Assembly (NCBI GenBank): GCA_902799465.1
Contig: CADCAS010000033.1
Coordinates: forward strand, 1-57,024
From: an uncultured Eubacteriales bacterium
GTDB taxonomy: Bacteria > Bacillota > Clostridia > Christensenellales > Aristaeellaceae
DNA: 57,024 nucleotides
Direction of reading: 5' to 3'
Positions 36,133-44,987 of this stretch are shown piece by piece; position 1 is the first letter of the stretch; each line of letters starts with the position of its first letter. A program made the translations under genes and the position numbers. The notes under the pieces are model-generated. The model was not told the origin of the DNA. It searched no databases and was given only the letters and a program-made list of their open reading frames with translations.

Positions 36133-36795
36133 ATGGCGGGAGAGGCGCGCGAATACAAGGACCGGCTGTTCTGCTACATCTTCGGCAGCGAGGCGCACAA
36201 GGACTGGACGCTGAGCCTCTACAACGCCGTAAACGGCTCCAGCTACACCGACCCGTCGGCCATCACCATCTACAACCCCAACATGCCTCTCAGGCTGTTG
36301 CAGTACACGGGCAACATCTACGAAAAGCTGGTGATGCTGCGCCGGGAGAACAAGTACGGCAAGCGGCTGATCCGGCTGCCGGTGCCCAAGCTGGTGGTGT
36401 TCTACAACGGCACCGCCGACATGCCCGACGAGGTGGAGCTTCGCCTGTCCGACGCCTTCCCCGAGGAGAAGCGCGCGGAGGCCGACATCACCGTGCGGGT
36501 GCGCATGGTGAACATCAACGCGGGGCGAAGCCCCAGAGTCGTGGCCTCCTGCAAGCCGCTGGATGAATACGCCTGGCTGGTGGCGCGCATCCGCCGAAAC
36601 GAGCGGGAAGCGGACCCCGCCGCCGCCATCGACGCCGCCCTGGACGCCATGCCCGAGAGCTTTCTCATCAAGCGATATCTGGACGCCAATCGCGTGGAGG
36701 TGAAGAAAATGCTGCTGACGGAATACAACGAGACCCAGGCGAAGAGGGCCGTGCAGAAGGCGAAACCAAGCTCGGCATCCTCATCAACAAGCTGA
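36133..36795 (+). CDS. Rpn/PD-(D/E)XK-family nuclease-like protein, frameshifted tail
   Basis: 220 residues. The N-terminal 180 residues fit Rpn/YhgA-like putative nuclease proteins: YKDRLFCYIFGSEAHKDWTLSLYNAVNGSSYTDPSAITI, RRENKYGKRLIRLPVPKLVVFYNG, EADITVRVRMVNINAG. The tail diverges: compared with the repeated segment at 36903-37150, about 40 bases are missing after the codons for TEYNETQ. The frame then shifts, giving a Ser/Lys-rich nonsense end instead of ETKLGILINKLMAAGR. The original end is still readable in another frame up to 36884. ATG 36133 is favoured by GAGGAGGGG. Possibly a partly inactivated gene. Confidence 0.75.
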   Translation: MAGEAREYKDRLFCYIFGSEAHKDWTLSLYNAVNGSSYTDPSAITIYNPNMPLRLLQYTGNIYEKLVMLRRENKYGKRLIRLPVPKLVVFYNGTADMPDEVELRLSDAFPEEKRAEADITVRVRMVNINAGRSPRVVASCKPLDEYAWLVARIRRNEREADPAAAIDAALDAMPESFLIKRYLDANRVEVKKMLLTEYNETQAKRAVQKAKPSSASSSTS

Positions 36796-36889
36796 TGGCC
36801 GCGGGGCGCATCGGCGACATCGAGAAGGCAGCCACCGACCCGATGAGCCGGGATCATCTGTACGCGGAGTTTGGGATGGCGTAAGGAGC

Positions 36890-37150
36890 ATGGCTTCCGG
36901 TGATTTGCGTGCCAATCGCGTGGAGGTGAAGAAAATGCTGCTGACAGAATACAACGAGACCCAGACCATGGAGCTGTTCAAGGAGGAGGGCCGCGAGGAG
37001 GGCCGTGCAGAGGGCCGCGCAGAGGGCGAAACCAAGCTCGGCATCCTCATCAACAAGCTGATGGCCGCGGGGCGCATCAGCGACATCGAGAAGGCGGCCA
37101 CCGACCCGATGAGTCGGGATCATCTGTACGCGGAGTTTGGGATGGTCTGA
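36890..37150 (+). pseudogene. Duplicated 3' fragment of the Rpn-like gene
   Basis: From 36903 on, the sequence repeats the end of the upstream gene (from NRVEVKKMLLTEYNETQ) with few substitutions. It has the intact charged repeat EEGREEGRAEGRAEGETKLGILINKLMAAGR and ends MSRDHLYAEFGMV. The frame is open for 86 codons but lacks the whole catalytic part. It is either a remnant of tandem duplication or a small protein in its own right; no convincing ribosome site is seen before 36890. Confidence 0.6.
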
Positions 37151-37165
37151 TGGAAGGTTGCATAA

Positions 37166-37210
37166 AAGGATCACGGCGCGGGGACACAAGCCCCGCGCTG
37201 TGATCCTTTT
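37166..37210 (+). terminator. Terminator after the Rpn-like region
   Basis: AGGATCACGGCGCGGGG pairs with CCCCGCGCTGTGATCCT (one mismatch), then TTTT. The stretch 37211-37459 holds a TATAAT at 37270-37275 but no clear -35. Confidence 0.9.
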
Positions 37211-37459
37211 TTGTGCCGTGCTCCCGGCAGGTTTAACGAGGGGTTAAAGCCCGCGAGGGCGGGGAATGCTATAATACATATATCTGTTCAGTTGTGCCTA
37301 AGACTGGGATTTGTAAAAGAGCGAAACGTTAAACGGCGTGCCGCCATTTAACTCTCCACTTCCTACTCTCAACTTCCCTGCATCCCCCTTATCTGCAAAA
37401 CTGAACGCCAGCAAACAAACGATCCATCCAACCCATCAATATCTCCCACGGAGGTCCCG

Positions 37460-38680
37460 ATGTCCACGAAAGCCTCGAAGAAGAAACACCGAAGGGATGC
37501 GCTGCGCCTGCGCGCGCTGCTGGGCGGGGCAGCGCTGCTGGCGGTGGCGTGCCTGACGCTGATGCTGAAGTCAGGGCCTGGAGAGGACGCGGCGGCGACG
37601 GCAATCCCGGAGCCGACGCCCACGCCGCCGCTGGTCCACATGACCCCGGACCCCACGCCGACGCCCACCCCGGTCCCGACGCCGACGCCCACCCCCACCC
37701 CGGAGCCCACCGCCGCGCCCACGCCGGTGGTGCTGCGCATCACGGCGGTGGGAGACTGCACCCTGGGCGGCAGCGTGCACCAGAAGACCTACATGCAGTT
37801 CAAGCAGGCGGTGCAGGCCTGCGGCTACGACTACTTCTTCTCCAACGTCCGGGGCCTGTTCGAGTCGGACGACCTGACCGTCGTCAACCTGGAGGGCCCG
37901 CTGACGGACGTGGGCCAGGACCGCAGGGGCAGCTACGTGTTCAAGGGCGACCCGGACTACGTGCAGATCATGACCGGCTCCTCGGTGGAGCTGTGCAACG
38001 TGGCCAACAACCACTCCCAGGACTTCGGCACCGAGGGCCTGATCCGCACGGCGCAGATCCTGGACGCGGCGGGAATCGGGTACTGCGGCTACGACAAGGT
38101 GTTCCGCACCACCGTCAACGGCGTGCGGATCTCGGCGCTGGGCTATCTGCAATGGGAGATCGGGCTGGACAAGGTGCTGGACGCGGTGAAGGCGGAGCGC
38201 CCCAACTGCGACGTGCTGATCGTCAACATGCACTGGGGCAAGGAGAAGCACTACGAGCCCATGAAGGCCCAGAAGAACTACGGCCACGCCGTCATCGACG
38301 CCGGGGCGGACCTGATCATCGGCACCCATCCCCACGTCTACGGCGGGGTGGAGCTGTACAAGGGCAAGTACATCGTCTATTCCCTGGGCAACTTCTGCTT
38401 CGGCGGCAACGCGAATCCCTCGGACAAGCGGGCGCTGATGTTCCGGCAGAACCTGATCGTCTCCCCCGAGGGCGCGGTCAGCGACGGCGGCATCGACGTC
38501 ATCCCGGTCTGCATCTCCAGCACCAGGGGGAAGAACGACTACCGCCCGATGGTCATGGCGGCGGAGGACGGCGTGAAGCTGCTCCAGGCCATGGGCAAAT
38601 ACTCCAACTTTTCCGACCAGACCCTCTGGCTTCCCGACAGCTACCCGGTGCGGGTGGGGATGGTCGACAGCATGAGGTGA
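37460..38680 (+). CDS. CapA-family (PgsA-like) metallophosphatase-fold protein
   Basis: 406 residues. Basic N-terminus, one membrane anchor (LLGGAALLAVACLTLMLK), then a Pro/Thr linker (PTPTPTPVPTPTPTPTPEP) that crosses the wall, then a CapA domain: ITAVGDCTLGG, TVVNLEGPLTD, NVANNHSQDFG, VLIVNMHWGKEKHYEP and IIGTHPHVYGGVELYKGKYIVYSLGNFCFGG. These Asp/Asn/His motifs fit the calcineurin-like fold. Relatives act in poly-gamma-glutamate or capsule formation, but pgs/cap partners are not adjacent, so the true substrate is unknown. The next gene starts 5 bases downstream. Confidence 0.88.
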   Translation: MSTKASKKKHRRDALRLRALLGGAALLAVACLTLMLKSGPGEDAAATAIPEPTPTPPLVHMTPDPTPTPTPVPTPTPTPTPEPTAAPTPVVLRITAVGDCTLGGSVHQKTYMQFKQAVQACGYDYFFSNVRGLFESDDLTVVNLEGPLTDVGQDRRGSYVFKGDPDYVQIMTGSSVELCNVANNHSQDFGTEGLIRTAQILDAAGIGYCGYDKVFRTTVNGVRISALGYLQWEIGLDKVLDAVKAERPNCDVLIVNMHWGKEKHYEPMKAQKNYGHAVIDAGADLIIGTHPHVYGGVELYKGKYIVYSLGNFCFGGNANPSDKRALMFRQNLIVSPEGAVSDGGIDVIPVCISSTRGKNDYRPMVMAAEDGVKLLQAMGKYSNFSDQTLWLPDSYPVRVGMVDSMR

Positions 38681-38685
38681 CACGC

Positions 38686-39537
38686 ATGGCCCGAACATTG
38701 GACCGCTGCCAGCTGATCGAGCGCAGCATCCAGAAGAAATATCGCAAGGAGCTCTGGACGCCCTTCGTCACGGCGGTAAAGCGATATCAGCTGATCCAGC
38801 CGGGGGACCGGATCGCGGTGTGCATCTCCGGGGGCAAGGACTCGATGCTGCTGGCAAAGCTGATGCAGCAGCTCAAGCGCGTCACGGAGATCCCCTTTGA
38901 GGTCGAGTATCTGGTGATGGACCCGGGCTACATGCCCGAAAACCGCAGGCGCATCGAAGAAAATGCGGCGCTGTTGCGCATCCCCGTCAGGATCTTTGAG
39001 AGCAACGTGTTCCAGGTGGCCAACGGCGCCGAAAAGAATCCCTGCTACCTTTGCGCCCGCATGCGCCGGGGCTTTCTGTACGACCAGGCCCGGGCGCTGG
39101 GCTGCAACAAGATCGCCCTGGGGCACCACTTCAACGACGTCATCGAGACCACCGTCATGGCCATGTTCTACGGGGCCCAGCTCCAGGGCATGATGCCCAA
39201 GCTCCACAGCGCCAACTTCCCCGGCATGGAGCTGATCCGCCCCCTCTACTGCGTCCACGAGGACGACATCATCGCCTGGCGCAACTACAACGGACTCGAG
39301 TTTTTGCAGTGCGCCTGCAAATTCACCGAGCACGCCGCCCAGGAGATCCACGCCTCCAAGCGCCTCGAGGTCAAGCGCCTGCTCCGCGACCTTCGCCGGA
39401 ACAACCCCGACATCGAGAAGTGCGTATTCAACAGCATCCACGCCGTCAACCTCGACACCTTCCCCGCCTACAAGACCCGCGGCGTGGAGCACAGCTTCCT
39501 GGAGCGATACGACGAGTGTGGAAACGAGGAATCGTAG
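38686..39537 (+). CDS. TtcA/TilS-like PP-loop ATPase (tRNA-modifying)
   Basis: 283 residues. PP-loop CISGGKDSMLLAKLMQQ, then CYLCARMRRGFLYDQA with two Cys, ALGHHFNDVIETTVMAMFYG, and CACKF near the C-terminus. The Cys pattern and ALGHHxDD-like segment fit TtcA, which 2-thiolates cytidine 32 of tRNAs with an iron-sulfur cluster. Clostridial paralogues have varied targets. ATG at 38686 follows the CapA-like gene closely, suggesting one transcript. Confidence 0.85.
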   Translation: MARTLDRCQLIERSIQKKYRKELWTPFVTAVKRYQLIQPGDRIAVCISGGKDSMLLAKLMQQLKRVTEIPFEVEYLVMDPGYMPENRRRIEENAALLRIPVRIFESNVFQVANGAEKNPCYLCARMRRGFLYDQARALGCNKIALGHHFNDVIETTVMAMFYGAQLQGMMPKLHSANFPGMELIRPLYCVHEDDIIAWRNYNGLEFLQCACKFTEHAAQEIHASKRLEVKRLLRDLRRNNPDIEKCVFNSIHAVNLDTFPAYKTRGVEHSFLERYDECGNEES

Positions 39538-39631
39538 GCCGGGTATATTATAATAAATCTCAAAGGAACCGTTGATCATCGCTCCGAGGTTACCATTCAG
39601 GCTTCAAATAGGGATTTGTAGAGGAGAATTA

Positions 39632-39806
39632 GGAATTAGGAATGAGGAATTAGGAATTGAAATAGCTTGGCTGCGTATGTGCGGTGATGCGCCGCCCGCC
39701 AGGCAGTACGTATTGTTTCGATATATGGCGGGCGGCCATTGACCGTTCCTACAACGCGCGACAGTTGCTATTAATTCCTAATTCCTCATTCCTAATTCCT
39801 CATTAT
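39632..39806. repeat. Heptad inverted element (AGGAATT type) with conserved GC-rich core
   Basis: Left arm AGGAATT/AGGAATG units (39632-39660), right arm AATTCCT/CATTCCT units (39771-39806). The core GGTGATGCGCCGCCCGCCAGG ... ATGGCGGGCGGCCATTG is homologous to that at 12995-13075 although the arms differ in sequence. It lies between the TtcA-like gene and the rpsO promoter. Confidence 0.78.
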
Positions 39807-39886
39807 CTCCGTCAGATCCCTTTTTATCGCATTGGCTGAATGGTATCGCTCCGAGCTCCCCGCCCTGTTAAACTTTCAGAAAGCCG

Positions 39887-39915
39887 TTTACAAAAATAGG
39901 GGGCTGTGCTACAAT
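39887..39915 (+). promoter_or_regulatory. Promoter of rpsO
   Basis: TTTACA (39887-39892) and TACAAT (39910-39915), 17-base spacer. The roughly 100-base leader that follows has GC-rich complementary segments (CGGCCG; CCGCCGAGGACTCCGACGG). It could be an S15 autoregulatory leader, but this is not proven. Confidence 0.75.
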
Positions 39916-40020
39916 AGTTTTTGTGGCAAAATAGGATTGTCACGGCCGTTTGCCCGGTCCGCCGAGGACTCCGACGGCTCACCTGGCTTACCGGCGCATC
40001 GAATGAAGGAGGAAAACACA

Positions 40021-40281
40021 ATGGTTATCAACAAGCAGGAAATCATGGAAACCTATGCCCGCCACGAAGGCGACACCGGCTCCCCCGAGGTGCAGATCGC
40101 GCTGCTGACCGCGCGCATCAACCACCTGAACGAGCACCTGAAGGTGCACAAGAAGGACCACCACTCCCGTCGCGGCCTGCTGCTGATGGTCGGCCAGCGC
40201 CGTGGTCTGCTGGACTATCTGAAGAGCACCGACATCGAAGCCTACCGCGCCCTGATCGCCAAGCTGGGCCTGCGCAAGTAA
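40021..40281 (+). CDS. rpsO: 30S ribosomal protein S15
   Basis: 86 residues; primary binder of 16S rRNA central domain. Full-length S15: [72 protein letters not shown] sets ATG 40021; a longer open frame covers the leader and is not real. It is followed by pnp, the widely conserved order. Confidence 0.98.
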   Translation: MVINKQEIMETYARHEGDTGSPEVQIALLTARINHLNEHLKVHKKDHHSRRGLLLMVGQRRGLLDYLKSTDIEAYRALIAKLGLRK

Positions 40282-40392
40282 GGATCTGTGCAGAAATTAT
40301 TCATACATTATGCTTGTCTGAATCCGCCATTGCGGCGTTGTCGTCGGTCAACGTGCCCCGGCACGCCTCCCTCCTTACGATGTCTTGTTTCG

Positions 40393-40423
40393 CGCCGCCG
40401 CTTCGGCTTGCCGAGCGGCGGCG
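40393..40423 (+). promoter_or_regulatory. Hairpin in the rpsO-pnp spacer
   Basis: CGCCGCCGCTTCGG pairs with CCGAGCGGCGGCG around CTTG, no T-run. The 321-base spacer holds no gene. In other bacteria a hairpin here is an RNase processing site controlling pnp; that role is inferred only. Confidence 0.5.
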
Positions 40424-40602
40424 TCGTTCGGATTATGGGAATATGGAGTCATTCCGATAAGCCGGACTGCCGGGCGTGGTGTGCGGACGCCAGGATGCGG
40501 GGATCATCGCCCGCAGGCGCGCGTCTGTACATCGCGCCGCCGCATAATACCAATCGGATTCAATGAGCATCATCATAGATAAGACCCAAGGAGGGTAACA
40601 CC

Positions 40603-42792
40603 ATGTTCAAGAGCTATTCCATGGAGCTGGGCGGGCGGACGCTCACCCTTGAGTTCGGCAAGTATGCCGAGCAGGCCAGCGGCGCGACCTTTGTGCGCTA
40701 CGGCGACACCTGCGTGCTGGTCACCGCCACCGTCGCCGACACCCCCCGTCCCGGCATCGATTTCTTCCCGCTGTCCGTGGACTTTGAAGAGAAGCTGTAT
40801 TCCGTGGGCCACATTCCCGGCTCCTGGAACCGCCGCGAGGGCCGTCCCGCGGAGAAGGCCATACTGACCTCCCGCCTGATCGACCGCCCCCTGCGCCCCC
40901 TGTTCCCCAAGGGCATGCGCCACGACGTGTCCGTCGTCGCCACCGTCATGTCCGTTGAACAGGACAACATCCCCGACATCCCCGCCATGATTGGCGCCTC
41001 CGCGGCCCTGTCCGTCAGCCAGATCCCGTGGGCCGGCCCCATCGGCGCGGTGAACATCGGCTATGTGGACGGCGAATACATCGTCAATCCCACCGTGGCC
41101 CAGCGCGAGGAGAGCCTGCTGAACCTGACCGTGGCCGGCACCAGCGAGGCCGTGCTGATGGTCGAGGCCGGCGCGAAGGAGGTCTCCGAGGAGGTCATGC
41201 TGGGCGCCATCCTGTTCGCCCACGAGGAGATCAAGAAGATCGTCGCCCTCATCAACGACATCCGCGCCGAGATTGGCAAGGAGAAGAAGGAATTCCCGCT
41301 GCAGCTGCCCGGCGAGGACGTGAAGGCCGCCGTGCGCGAGTACGCCCTGCCCAAGGTCGAATGGATGTTCGAGACCTTCGAGCGCTCTGAGCGCAACGCC
41401 CGCGAGGAGCAGGTGAAGGCCGAGGTGGCCGAGCACTTCGCGGAGCAGTTCGAGGGCCGCGAGCAGGAGGTCGCCGACGCGCTGTATGGCGTGCAGAAGG
41501 AGGTCATGCGCCGCCACATCATCGACAAGGGCATCCGTCCCGACGGCCGCAAGCTCACCGAGGTCCGCCCCATCTGGTGCGAGGTCGGCGTGCTGCCCCG
41601 TCCCCACGGCTCCGCCGTGTTCACCCGCGGCCAGACCCAGGTCATGACCGTGGCCACGCTGGCTCCGATGTCCGAGCAACAGATCATCGACGGCATCGGC
41701 ACCGAGGACCGCAAGCGCTATATGCACCACTACAACTTCCCGGGCTATTCCACCGGCGAAGCCAAGCCCGCCCGCTCCCCGGGACGCCGCGAGATCGGCC
41801 ACGGCGCGCTGGCCGAGCGCGCGCTGCTGCCCATGATCCCCTCCGTCGAGGAGTTCCCCTACTGCCTGCGCCTGGTCAGCGAGGTCATGTCCTCCAACGG
41901 CTCCACCTCCCAGGCCTCCGTGTGCGGCTCCACCCTGGCGCTGATGGACGCGGGCGTGCCGATCAAGCGCCCCGTGGCCGGCGTGGCCATGGGCCTGATC
42001 AAGGACGTCGAGAACACCGGCAAGGTGGCCGTGCTGACCGACATCCAGGGCCTCGAGGACTTCCTGGGCGACATGGACTTCAAGGTGGCCGGCACCGCCC
42101 AGGGCATCACCGCCATCCAGATGGACATCAAGATCAAGGGCATCGACGAGGCCATCCTGCGCCAGGCGCTGGCCCAGGCCTACGACGGCCGCATGCACAT
42201 CCTGGGCAAGATGCTCGAGGTGCTGCCCGCGCCGCGCGAGGAGCTTTCCAAGCACGCGCCCAAGATCGTCCACTTCATGATCAACCCCGAGAAGATCGGC
42301 GAGGTCGTCGGCCCCCGCGGCAAGACCATCAACAAGATCATCGAGGACACCGGCGTGAAGATCGACATCGAGGACGACGGCAGCGTGTTCATCGCCACCG
42401 AGGATGCCGAGGCCGCCAAGAAGGCCCGCCGCATCATCGAGGGCATCGCCAAGGACCTGCAGGTGGGCGACGTGTTCACCGGCAAGGTGGTGCGCATCAT
42501 GTCCTTCGGCGCGTTCGTCGAGTACGCCCCCGGCAAGGACGGCATGATCCACATCTCCAAGCTGGATAACAAGCGCGTCGAGAAGGTGGAGGACGTGGTC
42601 AACATCGGCGACGAGCTGGAGGTCCGCGTGGGCGAGATCGACAGCCAGGGCCGCGTGAACCTGGTCCGCAACGACATCGTCTATGACGACGACTCCATGC
42701 CCGTGCGCCGTCCCCCGCGCCGCGACGGCGACCGCGGCGGCCGCGGCGGCGACCGTCCCCGCGGAGATCGTCCCCCGAGGCGTCGCGACTGA
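40603..42792 (+). CDS. pnp: Polyribonucleotide nucleotidyltransferase (PNPase)
   Basis: 729 residues, full length. 3'-5' phosphorolytic RNA decay. Two RNase PH domains (first: MELGGRTLTLEFGKYAEQASGA; second, active: RPDGRKLTEVRPIWCEVGVLPRPHGSAVFTRGQTQ with the GSA phosphate loop), KH domain (VGPRGKTINKIIEDTGVKIDIEDDG) and S1 domain (VGDVFTGKVVRIMSFGAFVEYAPGKDGMIHIS). The C-terminus is Arg/Gly/Asp-rich (RRPPRRDGDRGGRGG), likely RNA-binding or disordered. AAGGAGGG precedes the ATG. Confidence 0.98.
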   Translation: MFKSYSMELGGRTLTLEFGKYAEQASGATFVRYGDTCVLVTATVADTPRPGIDFFPLSVDFEEKLYSVGHIPGSWNRREGRPAEKAILTSRLIDRPLRPLFPKGMRHDVSVVATVMSVEQDNIPDIPAMIGASAALSVSQIPWAGPIGAVNIGYVDGEYIVNPTVAQREESLLNLTVAGTSEAVLMVEAGAKEVSEEVMLGAILFAHEEIKKIVALINDIRAEIGKEKKEFPLQLPGEDVKAAVREYALPKVEWMFETFERSERNAREEQVKAEVAEHFAEQFEGREQEVADALYGVQKEVMRRHIIDKGIRPDGRKLTEVRPIWCEVGVLPRPHGSAVFTRGQTQVMTVATLAPMSEQQIIDGIGTEDRKRYMHHYNFPGYSTGEAKPARSPGRREIGHGALAERALLPMIPSVEEFPYCLRLVSEVMSSNGSTSQASVCGSTLALMDAGVPIKRPVAGVAMGLIKDVENTGKVAVLTDIQGLEDFLGDMDFKVAGTAQGITAIQMDIKIKGIDEAILRQALAQAYDGRMHILGKMLEVLPAPREELSKHAPKIVHFMINPEKIGEVVGPRGKTINKIIEDTGVKIDIEDDGSVFIATEDAEAAKKARRIIEGIAKDLQVGDVFTGKVVRIMSFGAFVEYAPGKDGMIHISKLDNKRVEKVEDVVNIGDELEVRVGEIDSQGRVNLVRNDIVYDDDSMPVRRPPRRDGDRGGRGGDRPRGDRPPRRRD

Positions 42793-42809
42793 TAACGACT
42801 GAAAAATAA

Positions 42810-42844
42810 GCGAAATGGGCATACTGATGGTATGTCCATTTCGC
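42810..42844 (-). terminator. Terminator of the minus-strand XRE gene
   Basis: GCGAAATGG-G-CATAC pairs with GTATG-T-CCATTTCGC. On the minus strand it is followed by TTATTTTTC, 15 bases beyond the XRE stop. It may also stop pnp transcripts. Confidence 0.75.
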
Positions 42845-42858
42845 GTTCTGTCAGCCGA

Positions 42859-43110
42859 TCAACGGATTTCCTGCTCAAGGTCGTCAAACAGCGGACTATC
42901 AAAAAACTGTCTGACACTGATATCAAGACCGTCGCACAGCTTTTGGATGGTATCTACCCGCGCACTTTTCGTCCGTCGATTGACAATGTCGCTGACGGTG
43001 GATTGTGTCACGCCTGAAATAGTGCTGATCTTGTTGATCGTCAAGTCGTGCACCTCGCACAATTCGTACAGCCGCTTCACCACGGCCTCGGATATCGTCA
43101 TAGCGTCCAT
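42859..43110 (-). CDS. XRE-family regulator
   Basis: 83 residues. Helix-turn-helix VHDLTINKISTISGVTQSTVSDIVNRRTKSARVDTIQKLCDGLDISVRQFFDSPLFDD, typical of small Cro/CI proteins with a short acidic end. It is divergent from a second XRE gene (43232). Base composition here is less GC-rich than in neighbouring pnp, suggesting acquisition. The pair sits between pnp and the M16 peptidase, genes that are adjacent in many Bacilli. Confidence 0.88.
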   Translation of the reverse strand: MDAMTISEAVVKRLYELCEVHDLTINKISTISGVTQSTVSDIVNRRTKSARVDTIQKLCDGLDISVRQFFDSPLFDDLEQEIR

Positions 43111-43176
43111 GCCTCCATTGGGATATCATGCTTCAAATGGTATCCATTCGAGGCTCGAAAGTTTAACGGATTCCCG

Positions 43177-43205
43177 TTGACTTTCATCTTTGTCGGGATT
43201 AAACT
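43177..43205 (+). promoter_or_regulatory. Promoter and possible operator of the plus-strand XRE gene
   Basis: TTGACT (43177-43182) and TAAACT (43200-43205), 17-base spacer. Two similar 13-mers, TAACGGATTCCCG (43164-43176) and TAACGGTATTCCG (43205-43217), flank it and could bind a regulator. Confidence 0.5.
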
Positions 43206-43231
43206 AACGGTATTCCGATGTGGAGGCGATT

Positions 43232-43501
43232 ATGATGAAAGACCTCATGAATTATGTTGAAATGGGGGTAAGGGTACGACAGCTGAGACAAAGCCTTAAG
43301 CTTACCCAGGAACAGCTTGCTGAAAAAATCGGTGTCTCGACATCTTTTATCGGTCATATCGAACGTGGCGAAAAGCAGTGTTCGCTGGATACCGCCTGCA
43401 AGCTATCTGTATTCTTGGGAAAAACGCTGGATTATATCGCTTTGGGCATCGTCAACCAGTGTGATCGACAATCGTGTTCTCTATATGCTGATTTGAGGTA
43501 A
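43232..43501 (+). CDS. XRE-family regulator ended by a MITE
   Basis: 89 residues. Canonical HTH: RVRQLRQSLKLTQEQLAEKIGVSTSFIGHIERGEKQCSLDTACKLSVFLGKTLDYI. GGAGG at 43222 supports ATG 43232 (or 43235). The stop codon TAA (43499-43501) is formed by the first bases of the MITE at 43498, so the present C-terminus may be shorter or longer than the ancestral one. AT-richer than flanking genes. It likely regulates itself and/or the divergent XRE gene. Confidence 0.88.
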   Translation: MMKDLMNYVEMGVRVRQLRQSLKLTQEQLAEKIGVSTSFIGHIERGEKQCSLDTACKLSVFLGKTLDYIALGIVNQCDRQSCSLYADLR

Positions 43502-43651
43502 CTATTCAGTCCACCTGAAGAAAATGCAGGATGCCTTCGTAGGGACGCCATTCATAGCGTCCGCAGGCTGCCCTTTCGCGGGGAACGGACGCCATAAATG
43601 GCGTCCCTACGGTGTGTTTCCGTCATATTTCAGACAGGACTGAATAGTTAC
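43498..43651. mobile_element. MITE-like element, interior type 3
   Basis: 154 bp with GTAACTATTCAGTCC and GGACTGAATAGTTAC termini and exact 8-bp target duplication GATTTGAG (43490-43497, 43652-43659). The interior is unrelated to types 1 and 2: CGTAGGGACGCCATTCATAG ... GGCGTCCCTACG, another inverted repeat. Confidence 0.9.
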
Positions 43652-43726
43652 GATTTGAGAAAAGTTTTGACTGCCTATGGAGACAAATACAAACCGCAAT
43701 AAATGTATTTCGACAGGAGGCATAGC

Positions 43727-44977
43727 ATGACCTTTGACCAATACACCCTCCCCAACGGCCTGCGCATCATCGGCGAGCGGATCGACCACTTCCGCTCGGT
43801 GTCGGTGGGCCTGTGGCTGGGGGCGGGCTCGCAGTACGAGGTGCCCTCGGAGGCGGGGCTTTCCCACTTTTTGGAGCACATGGTGTTCAAGGGCACCGCG
43901 AAGCGCACGGCGCGACAGATCGCCGAGGAGATGGATGCCGTGGGCGGGCAGCTGAACGCCTTCACCGCCAAGGAGTGCACCTGCTTCTACGCCAAGGTGG
44001 TGGACGAGCACCTGCCGCTGGCGATGGACGTAATCGCGGATCTGGCCACCGCCCCGGCCTTCGATCCCGTGGAGCTGGAGAAGGAAAAGGGCGTGGTGAT
44101 CGAGGAGATCAACATGGCCGAGGACACCCCCGAGGATTTGTCCTTCGAGCTTCTGATGCTGGCCCACTACGGCGACCAGCCCCTTTCCCGGCCCATCCTG
44201 GGGGTGGAGTCGGGCATCCAGAGCTACCGCAGCGAGGACCTGCGGACCTACTGGGGCAAGATGTACCATCCCCAGAACGCCGTGCTGGCGCTGGCGGGCA
44301 ACTACGACTGGGAATCCGTGAAGGCCCTGGCCGAGTCCCTGCTGGGAAAGTGGTCCCCCGACGGGCTGGAGACCCGGCCCTTCGTGACCCATCCCGTGAA
44401 GCCCACGCTGCTCACCCGGGAGAAGGACATCGAGCAGGTCCACATCAGCCTGGGCTTTCCCGGCCTGCCCACCGGCGACGAGCGGGTCTACGAGCTGTCC
44501 GTATTCAACGCGGTCTACGGCGGGGCCATGTCCTCGCGGCTGTTCCAGAAGATCCGCGAGGAGAAGGGCCTGGCCTACAGCGTCTACAGCTATCCCAACG
44601 CCTATACCGACACCGGCGTGCTGGCCGTCTACGCCGCCACCAACCCCGAGTCCGCGACGGAGGTCGTCGACATGATCGTGGCCGAGGCCCGCGCCCTGGC
44701 CGAGACCGGCATGACCCGGGAGGAGTTCAACATGGCCCGGGAGCAGATGAAGGCCGGGTTCATCATGGCCCTGGAGTCCACCTCCGCCCGCATGCAGTCC
44801 CTGGGCCGCCGCCTGCTGCTGCTCAACCAGACCCGCACCGAGACCGAGACCATCGACCGCATCAACCAGATCGACTTCGACACCACCAACGCCCTCATGC
44901 GCGAGACCCTCACCGCGCCCTATTCCATCTCCCTGGTGGGCAGGGACGCGGAGAAGCTCGGCGGGAGGCTCGGGTAA
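43727..44977 (+). CDS. M16-family zinc peptidase (processing-peptidase-like)
   Basis: 416 residues. Inverted zinc motif HFLEH (residues 47-51) with a downstream Glu-rich helix (EKGVVIEEINMAEDTPED) supplying the third ligand. First M16 half, then the inactive second half (HISLGFPGLPTGDERVYELSVFNAVYGGAMSSRLFQKIREEKGLAYSVYSYPN). It matches YmxG/MlpA-type peptidases encoded beside pnp in Bacilli. ACAGGAGG sets ATG 43727. A MITE and the XRE pair separate it from pnp. Confidence 0.93.
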   Translation: MTFDQYTLPNGLRIIGERIDHFRSVSVGLWLGAGSQYEVPSEAGLSHFLEHMVFKGTAKRTARQIAEEMDAVGGQLNAFTAKECTCFYAKVVDEHLPLAMDVIADLATAPAFDPVELEKEKGVVIEEINMAEDTPEDLSFELLMLAHYGDQPLSRPILGVESGIQSYRSEDLRTYWGKMYHPQNAVLALAGNYDWESVKALAESLLGKWSPDGLETRPFVTHPVKPTLLTREKDIEQVHISLGFPGLPTGDERVYELSVFNAVYGGAMSSRLFQKIREEKGLAYSVYSYPNAYTDTGVLAVYAATNPESATEVVDMIVAEARALAETGMTREEFNMAREQMKAGFIMALESTSARMQSLGRRLLLLNQTRTETETIDRINQIDFDTTNALMRETLTAPYSISLVGRDAEKLGGRLG

Positions 44978-44987
44978 AACACGATAT

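Noticed and set aside
37281-37410. Possible decayed MITE (ATCTGTTCAGT ... AACTGAAC)
   Set aside because: Only about 9 bases of each terminus match, no interior similarity and no flanking duplication.
39832-40020. Longer N-terminus for S15
   Set aside because: The extension crosses the predicted promoter and leader and does not resemble S15; AAGGAGG fixes ATG 40021.
40573-42822. 749-codon open frame opposite pnp
   Set aside because: PNPase is complete and conserved on the other strand; the antisense product is His/Asp/Ala-rich with no domain.
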